Shown here: positions 50,373 through 63,572 of the stretch, piece by piece
How positions within the stretch are numbered: the stretch's first letter is position 1
How the letters are laid out: every line of letters begins with the position of its first letter
Assembly: GCA_964057225.1 (NCBI GenBank)
Contig: OZ059900.1
Location: 506,501 to 570,500 of the forward strand
Length of the DNA: 64,000 nucleotides
From: Auanema rhodensis
Taxonomy: Eukaryota; Nematoda; Chromadorea; Rhabditida; Rhabditidae
Direction of reading: 5' to 3'
The notes under the pieces: generated by a model
The model's input: the letters and a program-made list of their open reading frames with translations, nothing else
What the model was told of the DNA's origin: nothing
Databases searched by the model: none
Position numbers and translations under genes: made by a program

Positions 50373-51762
50373 AGCATTACTACACTAAGTATGGTCGTTT
50401 TTATGCCTTTAACACCATATACTCACCGATTTTTGGTACAAAATCTGTAATACTTGTAAATTTTGATCATATTCGTTAAGATTCGAGAATCAAACACATA
50501 ATACACGAAATAAGTCTATTTTTATGAGTTTGCACTGATATTTATTTATTTTGATCAAAAAAGGTCGAAAATAGAAAGAATTTTTGAATTTTCCGAGTTT
50601 TGAGTCCAATTGGGCTAAATCGCTCATATATATGATCAAAAGCATAGTTTTACTGTCTATAACAACAAAAGTCATCAATTAAACGTTAGTGATATTTAAA
50701 TACTGATTTTCGCTCAAGTAGCATTACTACACTAAGTATGGTCGTTTTTATGCCTTTAACACCATGTACTCACCGATTTTTGGTACAAAATCTGTAATAC
50801 TTGTAAATTTTGATCATATTCGTTAAGATTCGAGAATCAAACACACAATACCCAAAATCAGTCTATTTTTATGAGCTTGCACTGATATATATTCATTTTG
50901 ATCAAAAAAGGTCGAAAATAGAAAGAATTTTTGAAATTTCCGAGTTTTGAGCCCAATTGGGCTAAATCGCTCATATATATGATCAAAAGCATAGTTTTTT
51001 TGTCTATGATAACAAAAGTCTTTGAATATACACTAATAATGTTTAAATCACTGAATTTCACTCAAATAGCATTACTACACTAAGTATGGTCGTTTTTATG
51101 CCTCTAACACCATATACTCACCGATTTTTGGTACAAAATCTGTAATACTTGTAAATTTTGATCATATTCGTTAAGATTCGAGAATCAAACACATAATACA
51201 CGAAATAAGTCTATTTTTATGAGTTTGCACTGATATTTATTTATTTTGATCAAAAAAGGTCGAAAATAGAAAGAATTTTTGAATTTTCCGAGTTTTGAGT
51301 CCAATTGGGCTAAATCGCTCATATATATGATCAAAAGCATAGTTTTACTGTCTATAACAACAAAAGTCATCAATTAAACGTTAGTGATATTTAAATACTG
51401 ATTTTCGCTCAAGTAGCATTACTACACTAAGTATGGTCGTTTTTATGCCTTTAACACCATGTACTCACCGATTTTTGGTACAAAATCTGTAATACTTGTA
51501 AATTTTGATCATATTCGTTAAGATTTGAGAATCAAACACACAATACCCAAAATCAGTCTATTTTTATGAGCTTGCACTGATATATATTCATTTTGATCAA
51601 AAAAGGTCGAAAATAGAAAGAATTTTTGAAATTTCCGAGTTTTGAGCCCAATTGGGCTAAATCGCTCATATATATGATCAAAAGCATAGTTTTTTTGTCT
51701 ATGATAACAAAAGTCTTTGAATATACACTAATAATGTTTAAACCACTGAATTTCACTCAAAT
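50373..51762. repeat. Tandem dimer duplication (G2-U, then V/G2-U)
   Basis: Monomers at 50373 and 50720 are repeated at 51068 and 51415, an offset of 695 bp. Both dimers share private AAACGTTAGTGATATTT and ACAATACCCAAAATC, seen nowhere else that I found. The unit at 51068 opens with V's CCTCTAACACC because it follows a U, then turns into G2 (TATTTATTTATTTTG). The two U monomers differ at ATTCGAG/ATTTGAG and at AAATCACTG/AAACCACTG. Confidence 0.85.
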
Positions 51763-53847
51763 AGCATTACTACACTAAGTATGGTCGTTTTTATGCCTCT
51801 AACACCATATACTCACCGATTTTTGGTACAAAATCTGTGATACTCGTAAATTTTGATCATATTCGGTGAGATTCGAGAATCAAACACACAATACACGAAA
51901 TAAGTTTATTTTTACGAGTTTGCACTGATATTTATTCATTTTGATCAAAAAAGGTCGAAAATAGAAAGAATTTTTGAAATTTCCGAGTTTTGAGTCTAAT
52001 TTGGCTAAATCGCTCATATATATGATCAAAAGCATAGTTTTATTGTCTATGATAACAAAAGTCTTCAAATATACACTAATAATGTTTAAATCACTGAATT
52101 TCACTCAAATAGCATTACTACACTAAGTATGGTCGTTTTTATGCCTTTAACACCATATACTCACCGATTTTTGGTACAAAATCTGTAATACTTGTAAATT
52201 TTGATCATATTTGTTAAGATTTGAGAATCAAACACACAATACACAAAATCAGTATATTTTTATGAGTTTGCACTGATATATATTCATTTTGATCAAAAAA
52301 GGTCGAAAATAGAAAGAATTTTGGAAATGTCCGAGTTTTGAGTCGAATTTGGCTAAATCGCTCATATATATGATCAAAAGCATAGTTTTATTGTCTATAA
52401 CAACAAAAGTCATCAATTGAACGCTAGTGATGTTTTAATACTGAATTTCGCTCAAATAGCATTACTACACTAAGTATGGTCGTTTTTATGCCTTTAACAC
52501 CATATACTCACCGATTTTTGGTACAAAATCTGTAATACTCGTAAATTTTGATCATATTCGTTAAGATTTGAAAATCAAACACACAATAAACAAAATCAGT
52601 TTATTTTTATGAGTTTGCACTGATATATATTCATTTTGATCAAAAAAGGTCGAAAATAGAAAGAATTTTTGAATTTTCCGAGTTTTAAGTCCAATTGGGC
52701 TAAATCGCTCATATATATGATCAAAAGCATAGTTTTATTGTCTATGACAACAAAAGTCATTAATTAAACACTAATGATGTTTAAATCACTAAATTTCGCT
52801 CAAATAGCATTACTACACTAAGTATGGTCGTTTTTATGCCTTTAACACCATATACTCACCGATTTTTGGTACAAAATCTGTAATACTCGTAAATTTTGAT
52901 CATATTCGTTAAGATTTGAGAATCAAACACACAATACACAAAATCAGTCTATTTTTATGAGTTTGCACTGATATATATTCATTTTGATCAAAAAAGGTCG
53001 AAAATAGAAAGAATTTTGGAAATGTCCGAGTTTTGAGTCCAATTTGGCTAAATCGCTCATATATATGATCAAAAGCATAGTTTTATTGTCTATAACAACA
53101 AAAGTCATCAATTAAACGCTAGTGATGTTTTAATACTGAATTTCGCTTAAATAGCATTACTACACTAAGTATGGTCGTTTTTATGCCTTTAACACCATAT
53201 ACTCACCGATTTTTGGTACAAAATCTGTAATACTTGTAAATTTTGATCATATTTGTTAAGATTTGAGAATCAAACACACAATACACAAAATCAGTATATT
53301 TTTATGAGTTTGCACTGATATATATTCATTTTGATCAAAAAAGGTCGAAAATAGAAAGAATTTTGGAAATGTCCGAGTTTTGAGTCGAATTTGGCTAAAT
53401 CGCTCATATATATGATCAAAAGCATAGTTTTATTGTCTATAACAACAAAAGTCATCAATTAAACGCTAGTGATGTTTAAATACTGATTTTCGCTCAAATA
53501 GCATTACTACACTAAGTATGGTCGTTTTTATGCCTTTAACACCATATACTCACCGATTTTTATTACAAAATCTGTAATACTCGTAAATTTTGATCATATT
53601 CGTTAAGATTTGAGAATCAAACACACAATACACGAAATCAGTCTATTTTTATGAGCTTGCACTGATATATATTCATTTTGATCAAAAAAGGTCGAAAATA
53701 GAAAGAATTTTTGAAATTTCCGAGTTTTGAGTCCAATTTGGCTAAATCGCTCATATATATGATCAAAAGCATAGTTTTATTGTCTATGACAACAAAAGTC
53801 ATTAATTAAACACTAATGATGTTTAAATCACTAAATTTCGCTCAAAT
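51763..53847. repeat. Mosaic run: V/W hybrid, X, F-like, E/J-like, X, Y
   Basis: Starts: 51763 V/W hybrid (CCTCTAACACC followed by CTGTGATACTCG and TTCGGTGAG), 52111 X with a tail carrying CAATTGAACGC, 52458 F-like (private AGTTTTAAGTCC, CTCATATA), 52806 E/J-like (GAGTTTG, TTGGAAATG, alpha tail, private CGCTTAAATAG), 53153 X, 53500 Y. Y is defined by GATTTTTATTACAAAATC, where other monomers have TTGGTACAAAATC. The CAATTGAACGC tail at 52111 is the one seen in the D/C hybrids at 30568 and 45160, so material from that block was copied here. Confidence 0.8.
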
Positions 53848-56800
53848 AGCATTACTACACTAAGTATGGTCGTTTTTATGCCTTTAACACCATATACTCA
53901 CCGATTTTTGGTACAAAATCTGTAATACTCGTAAATTTTGATCATATTCGTTAAGATTTGAGAATCAAACACACAATACACAAAATCAGTCTATTTTTAT
54001 GAGCTTGCACTGATATAGATTCATTTTGATCAAAAAAGGTCGAAAATAGAAAGAATTTTTGAAATTTCCGAGTTTTGAGTCCAATTTGGCTGAATCGCTC
54101 ATATATATGATCAAAAGCATAGTTTTATTGTCTATAACAACAAAAGTCATCAATTAAACGCTAGTGATGTTTTAATACTGAATTTCGCTCAAATAGCATT
54201 ACTACACTAAGTATGGTCGTTTTTATGCCTTTAACACCATATACTCACCGATTTTTGGTACAAAATCTGTAATACTCGTAAATTTTGATCATATTCGTTA
54301 AGATTTGAAAATCAAACACACAATAAACAAAATCAGTTTATTTTTATGAGTTTGCACTGATATATATTCATTTTGATCAAAAAAGGTCGAAAATAGAAAG
54401 AATTTTTGAATTTTCCGAGTTTTGAGTCCAATTGGGCTAAATCGCTTATATATATGATCAAAAGCATAGTTTTATTGTCTATGACAACAAAAGTCATGAA
54501 TTAAACACTAATGATGTTTAAATCACTAAATTTCGCTCAAATAGCATTACTACACTAAGTATGGTCGTTTTTATGCCTTTAACACCATATACTCACCGAT
54601 TTTTGGTACAAAATCTGTAATACTCGTAAATTTTGATCATATTCGTTAAGATTTGAGAATCAAACACACAATACACAAAATCAGTCTATTTTTATGAGCT
54701 TGCACTGATATATATTCATTTTGATCAAAAAAGGTCGAAAATAGAAAGAATTTTTGAAATTTCCGAGTTTTGAGTCCAATTTGGCTAAATCGCTCATATA
54801 TATGATCAAAAGCATAGTTTTATTGTCTATAACAACAAAAGTCATTAATTAAACGCTAGTGATGTTTAAATACTGATTTTCGCTCAAATAGCATTACTAC
54901 ACTAAGTATGGTCGTTTTTATGCCTTTAACACCATATACTCACCGATTTTTGGTACAAAATCTGTAATACTTGTAAATTTTGATCATATTCGTTAAGATT
55001 CGAGAATCAAACACATAATACACGAAATAAGTCTATTTTTATGAGTTTGCACTGATATTTATTTATTTTGATCAAAAAAGGTCGAAAATAGAAAGAATTT
55101 TTGAATTTTCCGAGTTTTGAGTCCAATTGGGCTAAATCGCTCATATATATGATCAAAAGCATAGTTTTACTGTCTATAACAACAAAAGTCATCAATTAAA
55201 CGCTAGTGATAATTAAATACTGATTTTCGCTCAAATAGCATTACTACACTAAGTATGGTCGTTTTTATGCCTTTAACACCATATACTCACCGATTTTTGG
55301 TACAAAATCTGTAATACTTGTAAATTTTGATCATATTCGTTAAGATTCGAGAATCAAACACATAATACACGAAATAAGTCTATTTTTATGAGTTTGCACT
55401 GATATTTATTTATTTTGATCAAAAAAGGTCGAAAATAGAAAGAATTTTTGAATTTTCCGAGTTTTGAGTCCAATTGGGCTAAATCGCTCATATATATGAT
55501 CAAAAGCATAGTTTTACTGTCTATAACAACAAAAGTCATCAATTAAACGCTAGTGATATTTAAATACTGATTTTCGCTCAAGTAGCATTACTACACTAAG
55601 TATGGTCGTTTTTATGCCTTTAACACCATGTACTCACCGATTTTTGGTACAAAATCTGTAATACTTGTAAATTTTGATCATATTCGTTAAGATTTGAGAA
55701 TCAAACATACAATACACAAAATCAGTCTATTTTTATGAGCTTGCACTGATATATATTCATTTTGATCAAAAAAGGTCGAAAATAGAAAGAATTTTTGAAA
55801 TTTCCGAGTTTTGAGCCCAATTGGGCTAAATCGCTCATATATATGATCAAAAGCATAGTTTTTTTGTCTATGATAACAAAAGTCTTTGAATATACACTAA
55901 TAATGTTTAAATCACTGAATTTCATTCAAATAGCATTACTACACTAAGTATGGTCGTTTTTATGCCTCTAACACCATATACTCACCGATTTTTGGTACAA
56001 AATCTGTAATACTTGTAAATTTTGATCATATTCGTTAAGATTCGAGAATCAAACACATAATACACGAAATAAGTCTATTTTTATGAGTTTGCACTGATTA
56101 TTATTCATTTTGATCAAAAAAGGTCGAAAATAGAAAGAATTTTTGAAATTTCCGAGTTTTGAGTCCAATTGGGCTAAATCGCTCATATATATGATCAAAA
56201 ACATAGTTTTATTGTCTATAACAACAAAAGTCATCAATTAAACGCTAGTGATGTTTAAATACTGATTTTCGCTCAAATAGCATTACTACACTAAGTATGG
56301 TCGTTTTTATGCCTTTAACACCATATACTCACCGATTTTTGGTACAAAATCTGTGATACTCGTAAATTTTGATCATATTCGGTGAGATTCGAGAATCAAA
56401 CACACAATACACGAAATAAGTTTATTTTTACGAGTTTGCACTGATATTTATTCATTTTGATCAAAAAAGGTCGAAAATAGAAAGAATTTTTGAAATTTCC
56501 GAGTTTTGAGTCTAATTTGGCTAAATCGCTCATATATATGATCAAAAGCATAGTTTTATTGTCTATAACAACAAAAGTCATCAATTAAACGCTAGTGATG
56601 TTTAAATACTGAATTTCACTCAAATAGCATTACTACACTAAGTATGGTCGTTTTTATGCCTTTAACACCATATACTCACCGATTTTTGGTACAAAATCTG
56701 TAATACTTGTAAATTTTGATCATATTTGTTAAGATTCGAGAATCAAACACATAATACACGAAATAAGTCTATTTTTATGAGTTTGCACTGATATTTATTC

Positions 56801-57667
56801 ATTTTGATCAAAAAAGGTCGAAAATAGAAAGAATTTTTGAATTTTCCGAGTTTTGAGTCCAATTGGGCTAAATCGCTCATATATATGATCAAAAACATAG
56901 TTTTATTGTCTATAACAACAAAAGTCATCAATTAAACGCTAGTGATGTTTAAATACTGATTTTCGCTCAAATAGCATTACTACACTAAGTATGGTCGTTT
57001 TTATGCCTTTAACACCATATACTCACCGATTTTTGGTACAAAATCTGTAATACTTGTAAATTTTGATCATATTTGTTAAGATTTGAGAATCAATCACACA
57101 ATACACAAAATCAGTATATTTTTATGAGTTTGCACTGATATATATTCATTTTGATCAAAAAAGGTCGAAAATAGAAAGAATTTTGGAAATGTCCGAGTTT
57201 TGAGTCGAATTTGGCTAAATCGCTCATATATATGATCAAAAGCATAGTTTTATTGTCTATAACAACAAAAGTCATCAATTAAACGCTAGTGATGTTTAAA
57301 TACTGATTTTCGCTCAAATAGCATTACTACACTAAGTATGGTCGTTTTTATGCCTTTAACACCATATACTCACCGATTTTTATTACAAAATCTGTAATAC
57401 TCGTAAATTTTGATCATATTCGTTAAGATTTGAGAATCAAACACACAATACACGAAATCAGTCTATTTTTATGAGCTTGCACTGATATATATTCATTTTG
57501 ATCAAAAAAGGTCGAAAATAGAAAGAATTTTTGAAATTTCCGAGTTTTGAGTCCAATTTGGCTAAATCGCTCCTATATATGATCAAAAGCATAGTTTTAT
57601 TGTCTATGACAACAAAAGTCATTAATTAAACACTAATGATGTTTAAATCACTAAATTTCGCTCAAAT
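53848..57667. repeat. Third HOR family, 11-monomer version (C-F-T-G2-G2-U-V-W-Z-X-Y)
   Basis: Starts: 53848, 54195, 54543, 54890, 55237, 55584, 55932, 56279, 56626, 56973, 57320. It resembles the C-F-T-G block of 27-45 kb, but F has TTTATTTTTATG and T has CTCACCGATT instead of that block's private changes. It also adds Z (TTTGTTAAGATTCGAG with AAAAACATAG) and Y (GATTTTTATTAC). Private points include CATGAATTAAACAC in F and TTCATTCAAATAG after U. W here has an alpha-like tail. Length is 3820 bp. Confidence 0.88.
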
Positions 57668-60600
57668 AGCATTACTACACTAAGTATGGTCGTTTTTATG
57701 CCTTTAACACCATATACTCACCGATTTTTGGTACAAAATCTGTAATACTCGTAAATTTTGATCATATTCGTTAAGATTTGAGAATCAAACACACAATACA
57801 CAAAATCAGTCTATTTTTATGAGCTTGCACTGATATAGATTCATTTTGATCAAAAAAGGTCGAAAATAGAAAGAATTTTTGAAATTTCCGAGTTTTGAGT
57901 CCAATTTGGCTGAATCGCTCATATATATGATCAAAAGCATAGTTTTATTGTCTATAACAACAAAAGTCATCAATTAAACGCTAGTGATGTTTTAATACTG
58001 AATTTCGCTCAAATAGCATTACTACACTAAGTATGGTCGTTTTTATGCCTTTAACACCATATACTCACCGATTTTTGGTACAAAATCTGTAATACTCGTA
58101 AATTTTGATCATATTCGTTAAGATTTGAAAATCAAACACACAATAAACAAAATCAGTTTATTTTTATGAGTTTGCACTGATATATATTCATTTTGATCAA
58201 AAAAGGTCGAAAATAGAAAGAATTTTTGAATTTTCCGAGTTTTGAGTCCAATTGGGCTAAATCGCTTATATATATGATCAAAAGCATAGTTTTATTGTCT
58301 ATGACAACAAAAGTCATTAATTAAACACTAATGATGTTTAAATCACTAAATTTCGCTCAAATAGCATTACTACACTAAGTATGGTCGTTTTTATGCCTTT
58401 AACACCATATACTCACCGATTTTTGGTACAAAATCTGTAATACTCGTAAATTTTGATCATATTCGTTAAGATTTGAGAATCAAACACACAATACACAAAA
58501 TCAGTCTATTTTTATGAGCTTGCACTGATATATATTCATTTTGATCAAAAAAGGTCGAAAATAGAAAGAATTTTTGAAATTTCCGAGTTTTGAGTCCAAT
58601 TTGGCTAAATCGCTCATATATATGATCAAAAGCATAGTTTTATTGTCTATAACAACAAAAGTCATTAATTAAACGCTAGTGATGTTTAAATACTGATTTT
58701 CGCTCAAATAGCATTACTACACTAAGTATGGTCGTTTTTATGCCTTTAACACCATATACTCACCGATTTTTGGTACAAAATCTGTAATACTTGTAAATTT
58801 TGATCATATTCGTTAAGATTCGAGAATCAAACACATAATACACGAAATAAGTCTATTTTTATGAGTTTGCACTGATATTTATTTATTTTGATCAAAAAAG
58901 GTCGAAAATAGAAAGAATTTTTGAATTTTCCGAGTTTTGAGTCCAATTGGGCTAAATCGCTCATATATATGATCAAAAGCATAGTTTTACTGTCTATAGC
59001 AACAAAAGTCATCAATTAAACGCTAGTGATATTTAAATACTGATTTTCGCTCAAATAGCATTACTACACTAAGTATGGTCGTTTTTATGCCTTTAACACC
59101 ATATACTCACCGATTTTTGGTACAAAATCTGTAATACTTGTAAATTTTGATCATATTCGTTAAGATTCGAGAATCAAACACATAATACACGAAATAAGTC
59201 TATTTTTATGAGTTTGCACTGATATTTATTTATTTTGATCAAAAAAGGTCGAAAATAGAAAGAATTTTTGAATTTTCCGAGTTTTGAGTCCAATTGGGCT
59301 AAATCGCTCATATATATGATCAAAAGCATAGTTTTACTGTCTATAACAACAAAAGTCATCAATTAAACGCTAGTGATATTTAAATACTGATTTTCGCTCA
59401 AGTAGCATTACTACACTAAGTATGGTCGTTTTTATGCCTTTAACACCATGTACTCACCGATTTTTGGTACAAAATCTGTAATACTTGTAAATTTTGATCA
59501 TATTCGTTAAGATTTGAGAATCAAACATACAATACACAAAATCAGTCTATTTTTATGAGCTTGCACTGATATATATTCATTTTGATCAAAAAAGGTCGAA
59601 AATAGAAAGAATTTTTGAAATTTCCGAGTTTTGAGCCCAATTGGGCTAAATCGCTCATATATATGATCAAAAGCATAGTTTTTTTGTCTATGATAACAGA
59701 AGTCTTTGAATATACACTAATAATGTTTAAATCACTGAATTTCACTCAAATAGCATTACTACACTAAGTATGGTCGTTTTTATGCCTCTAACACCATATA
59801 CTCACCGATTTTTGGTACAAAATCTGTAATACTTGTAAATTTTGATCATATTCGTTAAGATTCGAGAATCAAACACATAATACACGAAATAAGTCTATTT
59901 TTATGAGTTTGCACTGATTAGTATTCATTTTGATCAAAAAAGGTCGAAAATAGAAAGAATTTTTGAAATTTCCGAGTTTTGAGTCCAATTGGGCTAAATC
60001 GCTCATATATATGATCAAAAACATAGTTTTATTGTCTATAACAACAAAAGTCATCAATTAAACGCTAGTGATGTTTAAATACTGATTTTCGCTCAAATAG
60101 CATTACTACACTAAGTATGGTCGTTTTTATGCCTTTAACACCATATACTCACCGATTTTTGGTAAAAAATCTGTGATACTCGTAAATTTTGATCATATTC
60201 GGTGAGATTCGAGAATCAAACACACAATACACGAAATCAGTCTATTTTTATGAGCTTGCACTGATATATATTCATTTTGATCAAAAAAGGTCGAAAATAG
60301 AAAGAATTTTTGAAATTTCCGAGTTTTGAGTCCAATTTGGCTAAATCGCTCCTATATATGATCAAAAGCATAGTTTTATTGTCTATAACAACAAAAGTCA
60401 TCAATTAAACGCTAGTGATGTTTAAATACTGATTTTCGCTCAAATAGCATTACTACACTAAGTATGGTCGTTTTTATGCCTTTAACACCATATACTCACC
60501 GATTTTTATTACAAAATCTGTAATACTCGTAAATTTTGATCATATTCGTTAAGATTTGAGAATCAAACACACAATACACGAAATCAGTCTATTTTTATGA

Positions 60601-60793
60601 GCTTGCACTGATATATATTCATTTTGATCAAAAAAGGTCGAAAATAGAAAGAATTTTTGAAATTTCCGAGTTTTGAGTCCAATTTGGCTAAATCGCTCCT
60701 ATATATGATCAAAAGCATAGTTTTATTGTCTATGACAACAAAAGTCATTAATTAAACACTAATGATGTTTAAATCACTAAATTTCGCTCAAAT
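57668..60793. repeat. Third HOR family, 9-monomer version (C-F-T-G2-G2-U-V-W/Y-Y)
   Basis: Starts: 57668, 58015, 58363, 58710, 59057, 59404, 59752, 60099, 60446. The first seven monomers repeat the 11-monomer copy at 3820 bp. The monomer at 60099 opens as W (CTGTGATACTCG, TTCGGTGAG, private GGTAAAAAATC), continues with a Y body (GAGCTTG, CGCTCCTATATATG) and has an alpha tail. Z and X are absent. CGCTCCTATA is a Y-family marker at 57320, 60099, 60446 and 63225. Length is 3126 bp, two monomers short. Confidence 0.86.
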
Positions 60794-63572
60794 AGCATTA
60801 CTACACTAAGTATGGTCGTTTTTATGCCTTTAACACCATATACTCACCGATTTTTGGTACAAAATCTGTAATACTCGTAAATTTTGATCATATTCGTTAA
60901 GATTTGAGAATCAAACACACAATACACAAAATCAGTCTATTTTTATGAGCTTGCACTGATATAGATTCATTTTGATCAAAAAAGGTCGAAAATAGAAAGA
61001 ATTTTTGAAATTTCCGAGTTTTGAGTCCAATTTGGCTGAATCGCTCATATATATGATCAAAAGCATAGTTTTATTGTCTATAACAACAAAAGTCATCAAT
61101 TAAACGCTAGTGATGTTTTAATACTGAATTTCGCTCAAATAGCATTACTACACTAAGTATGGTCGTTTTTATGCCTTTAACACCATATACTCACCGATTT
61201 TTGGTACAAAATCTGTAATACTCGTAAATTTTGATCATATTCGTTAAGATTTGAAAATCAAACACACAATAAACAAAATCAGTTTATTTTTATGAGTTTG
61301 CACTGATATATATTCATTTTGATCAAAAAAGGTCGAAAATAGAAAGAATTTTTGAATTTTCCGAGTTTTGAGTCCAATTGGGCTAAATCGCTTATATATA
61401 TGATCAAAAGCATAGTTTTATTGTCTATGACAACAAAAGTCATTAATTAAACACTAATGATGTTTAAATCACTAAATTTCGCTCAAATAGCATTACTACA
61501 CTAAGTATGGTCGTTTTTATGCCTTTAACACCATATACTCACCGATTTTTGGTACAAAATCTGTAATACTCGTAAATTTTGATCATATTCGTTAAGATTT
61601 GAGAATCAAACACACAATACACAAAATCAGTCTATTTTTATGAGTTTGCACTGATTATTATTCATTTTGATCAAAAAAGGTCGAAAATAGAAAGAATTTT
61701 TGAATTTTCCGAGTTTTGAGTCCAATTGGGCTAAATCGCTTATATATATGATCAAAAGCATAGTTTTATTGTCTATGACAACAAAAGTCATCAATTAAAC
61801 GCTAGTGATGTTTAAATACTGATTTTCGCTCAAATAGCAATACTACACTAAGTATGGTCGTTTTTATGCCTTTAACACCATATACTCACCGATTTTTGGT
61901 ACAAAATCTGTGATACTCGTAAATTTTGATCATATTCGGTGAGATTCGAGAATCAAACACACAATACACGAAATAAGTTTGTTTTTACGAGTTTGCACTG
62001 ATATTTATTCATTTTGATCAAAAAAGGTCGAAAATAGAAAGAATTTTTGAAATTTCCGAGTTTTGAGTCTAATTTGGCTAAATCGCTCATATATATGATC
62101 AAAAGCATAGTTTTATTGTCTATGATAACAAAAGTCTTCAAATATACACTAATAATGTTTAAATCACTGAATTTCACTCAAATAGCATTACTACACTAAG
62201 TATGGTCGTTTTTATGCCTTTAACACCATATACTCACCGATTTTTGGTACAAAATCTGTAATACTTGTAAATTTTGATCATATTTGTTAAGATTCGAGAA
62301 TCAAACACATAATACACGAAATAAGTCTATTTTTATGAGTTTGCACTGATATTTATTCATTTTGATCAAAAAAGGTCGAAAATAGAAAGAATTTTTGAAT
62401 TTTCCGAGTTTTGAGTCCAATTGGGCTAAATCGCTCATATATATGATCAAAAACATAGTTTTATTGTCTATAACAACAAAAGTCATCAATTAAACGCTAG
62501 TGATGTTTAAATACTGATTTTCGCTCAAATAGCATTACTACACTAAGTATGGTCGTTTTTATGCCTTTAACACCATATACTCACCGATTTTTGGTACAAA
62601 ATCTGTAATACTCGTAAATTTTGATCATATTCGTTAAGATTTGAGAATCAAACACACAATACACAAAATCAGTCTATTTTTATGAGTTTGCACTGATATA
62701 TATTCATTTTGATCAAAAAAGGTCGAAAATAGAAAGAATTTTGGAAATGTCCGAGTTTTGAGTCCAATTTGGCTAAATCGCTCATATATATGATCAAAAG
62801 CATAGTTTTATTGTCTATAACAACAAAAGTCATCAATTAAACGCTAGTGATGTTTTAATACTGAATTTCGCTCAAATAGCATTACTACACTAAGTATGGT
62901 CGTTTTTATGCCTTTAACACCATATACTCACCGATTTTTGGTACAAAATCTGTAATACTTGTAAATTTTGATCATATTTGTTAAGATTTGAGAATCAATC
63001 ACACAATACACAAAATCAGTATATTTTTATGAGTTTGCACTGATATATATTCATTTTGATCAAAAAAGGTCGAAAATAGAAAGAATTTTGGAAATGTCCG
63101 AGTTTTGAGTCGAATTTGGCTAAATCGCTCATATATATGATCAAAAGCATAGTTTTATTGTCTATAACAACAAAAGTCATCAATTAAACGCTAGTGATGT
63201 TTAAATACTGATTTTCGCTCAAATAGCATTACTACACTAAGTATGGTCGTTTTTATGCCTTTAACACCATATACTCACCGATTTTTATTACAAAATCTGT
63301 AATACTCGTAAATTTTGATCATATTCGTTAAGATTTGAGAATCAAACACACAATACACGAAATCAGTCTATTTTTATGAGCTTGCACTGATATATATTCA
63401 TTTTGATCAAAAAAGGTCGAAAATAGAAAGAATTTTTGAAATTTCCGAGTTTTGAGTCCAATTTGGCTAAATCGCTCCTATATATGATCAAAAGCATAGT
63501 TTTATTGTCTATGACAACAAAAGTCATTAATTAAACACTAATGATGTTTAAATCACTAAATTTCGCTCAAAT
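60794..63572. repeat. Third HOR family, 8-monomer version (C-F-T/V-W-Z-E/J-X-Y)
   Basis: Starts: 60794, 61141, 61489, 61836, 62184, 62531, 62878, 63225. T through V is compressed into one mosaic at 61489: a T-like start, V-like GATTATTATTC, F-like TTGAATTTTCC and CGCTTATATA, and an alpha tail. It is followed by a private CAAATAGCAATACTAC. An E/J-like monomer (62531) lies between Z and X. X carries AATCAATCACAC, as at 56973, tying the two copies together. Length is 2779 bp. Confidence 0.86.

Noticed and set aside
28254-62489. Recurrent reverse-strand open reading frames of 62-74 codons (also at 2898-3086), such as 28254-28442 and 29643-29867, as a family of small proteins.
   Set aside because: They exist only in the G, G2, U, V, W and Z monomer types, where a base change removes a stop present in the other monomers. 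Start and stop positions vary with the tail haplotype, composition simply reflects AT-rich repeat DNA, and there is no recognisable domain, ribosome-binding context or sign of codon constraint.
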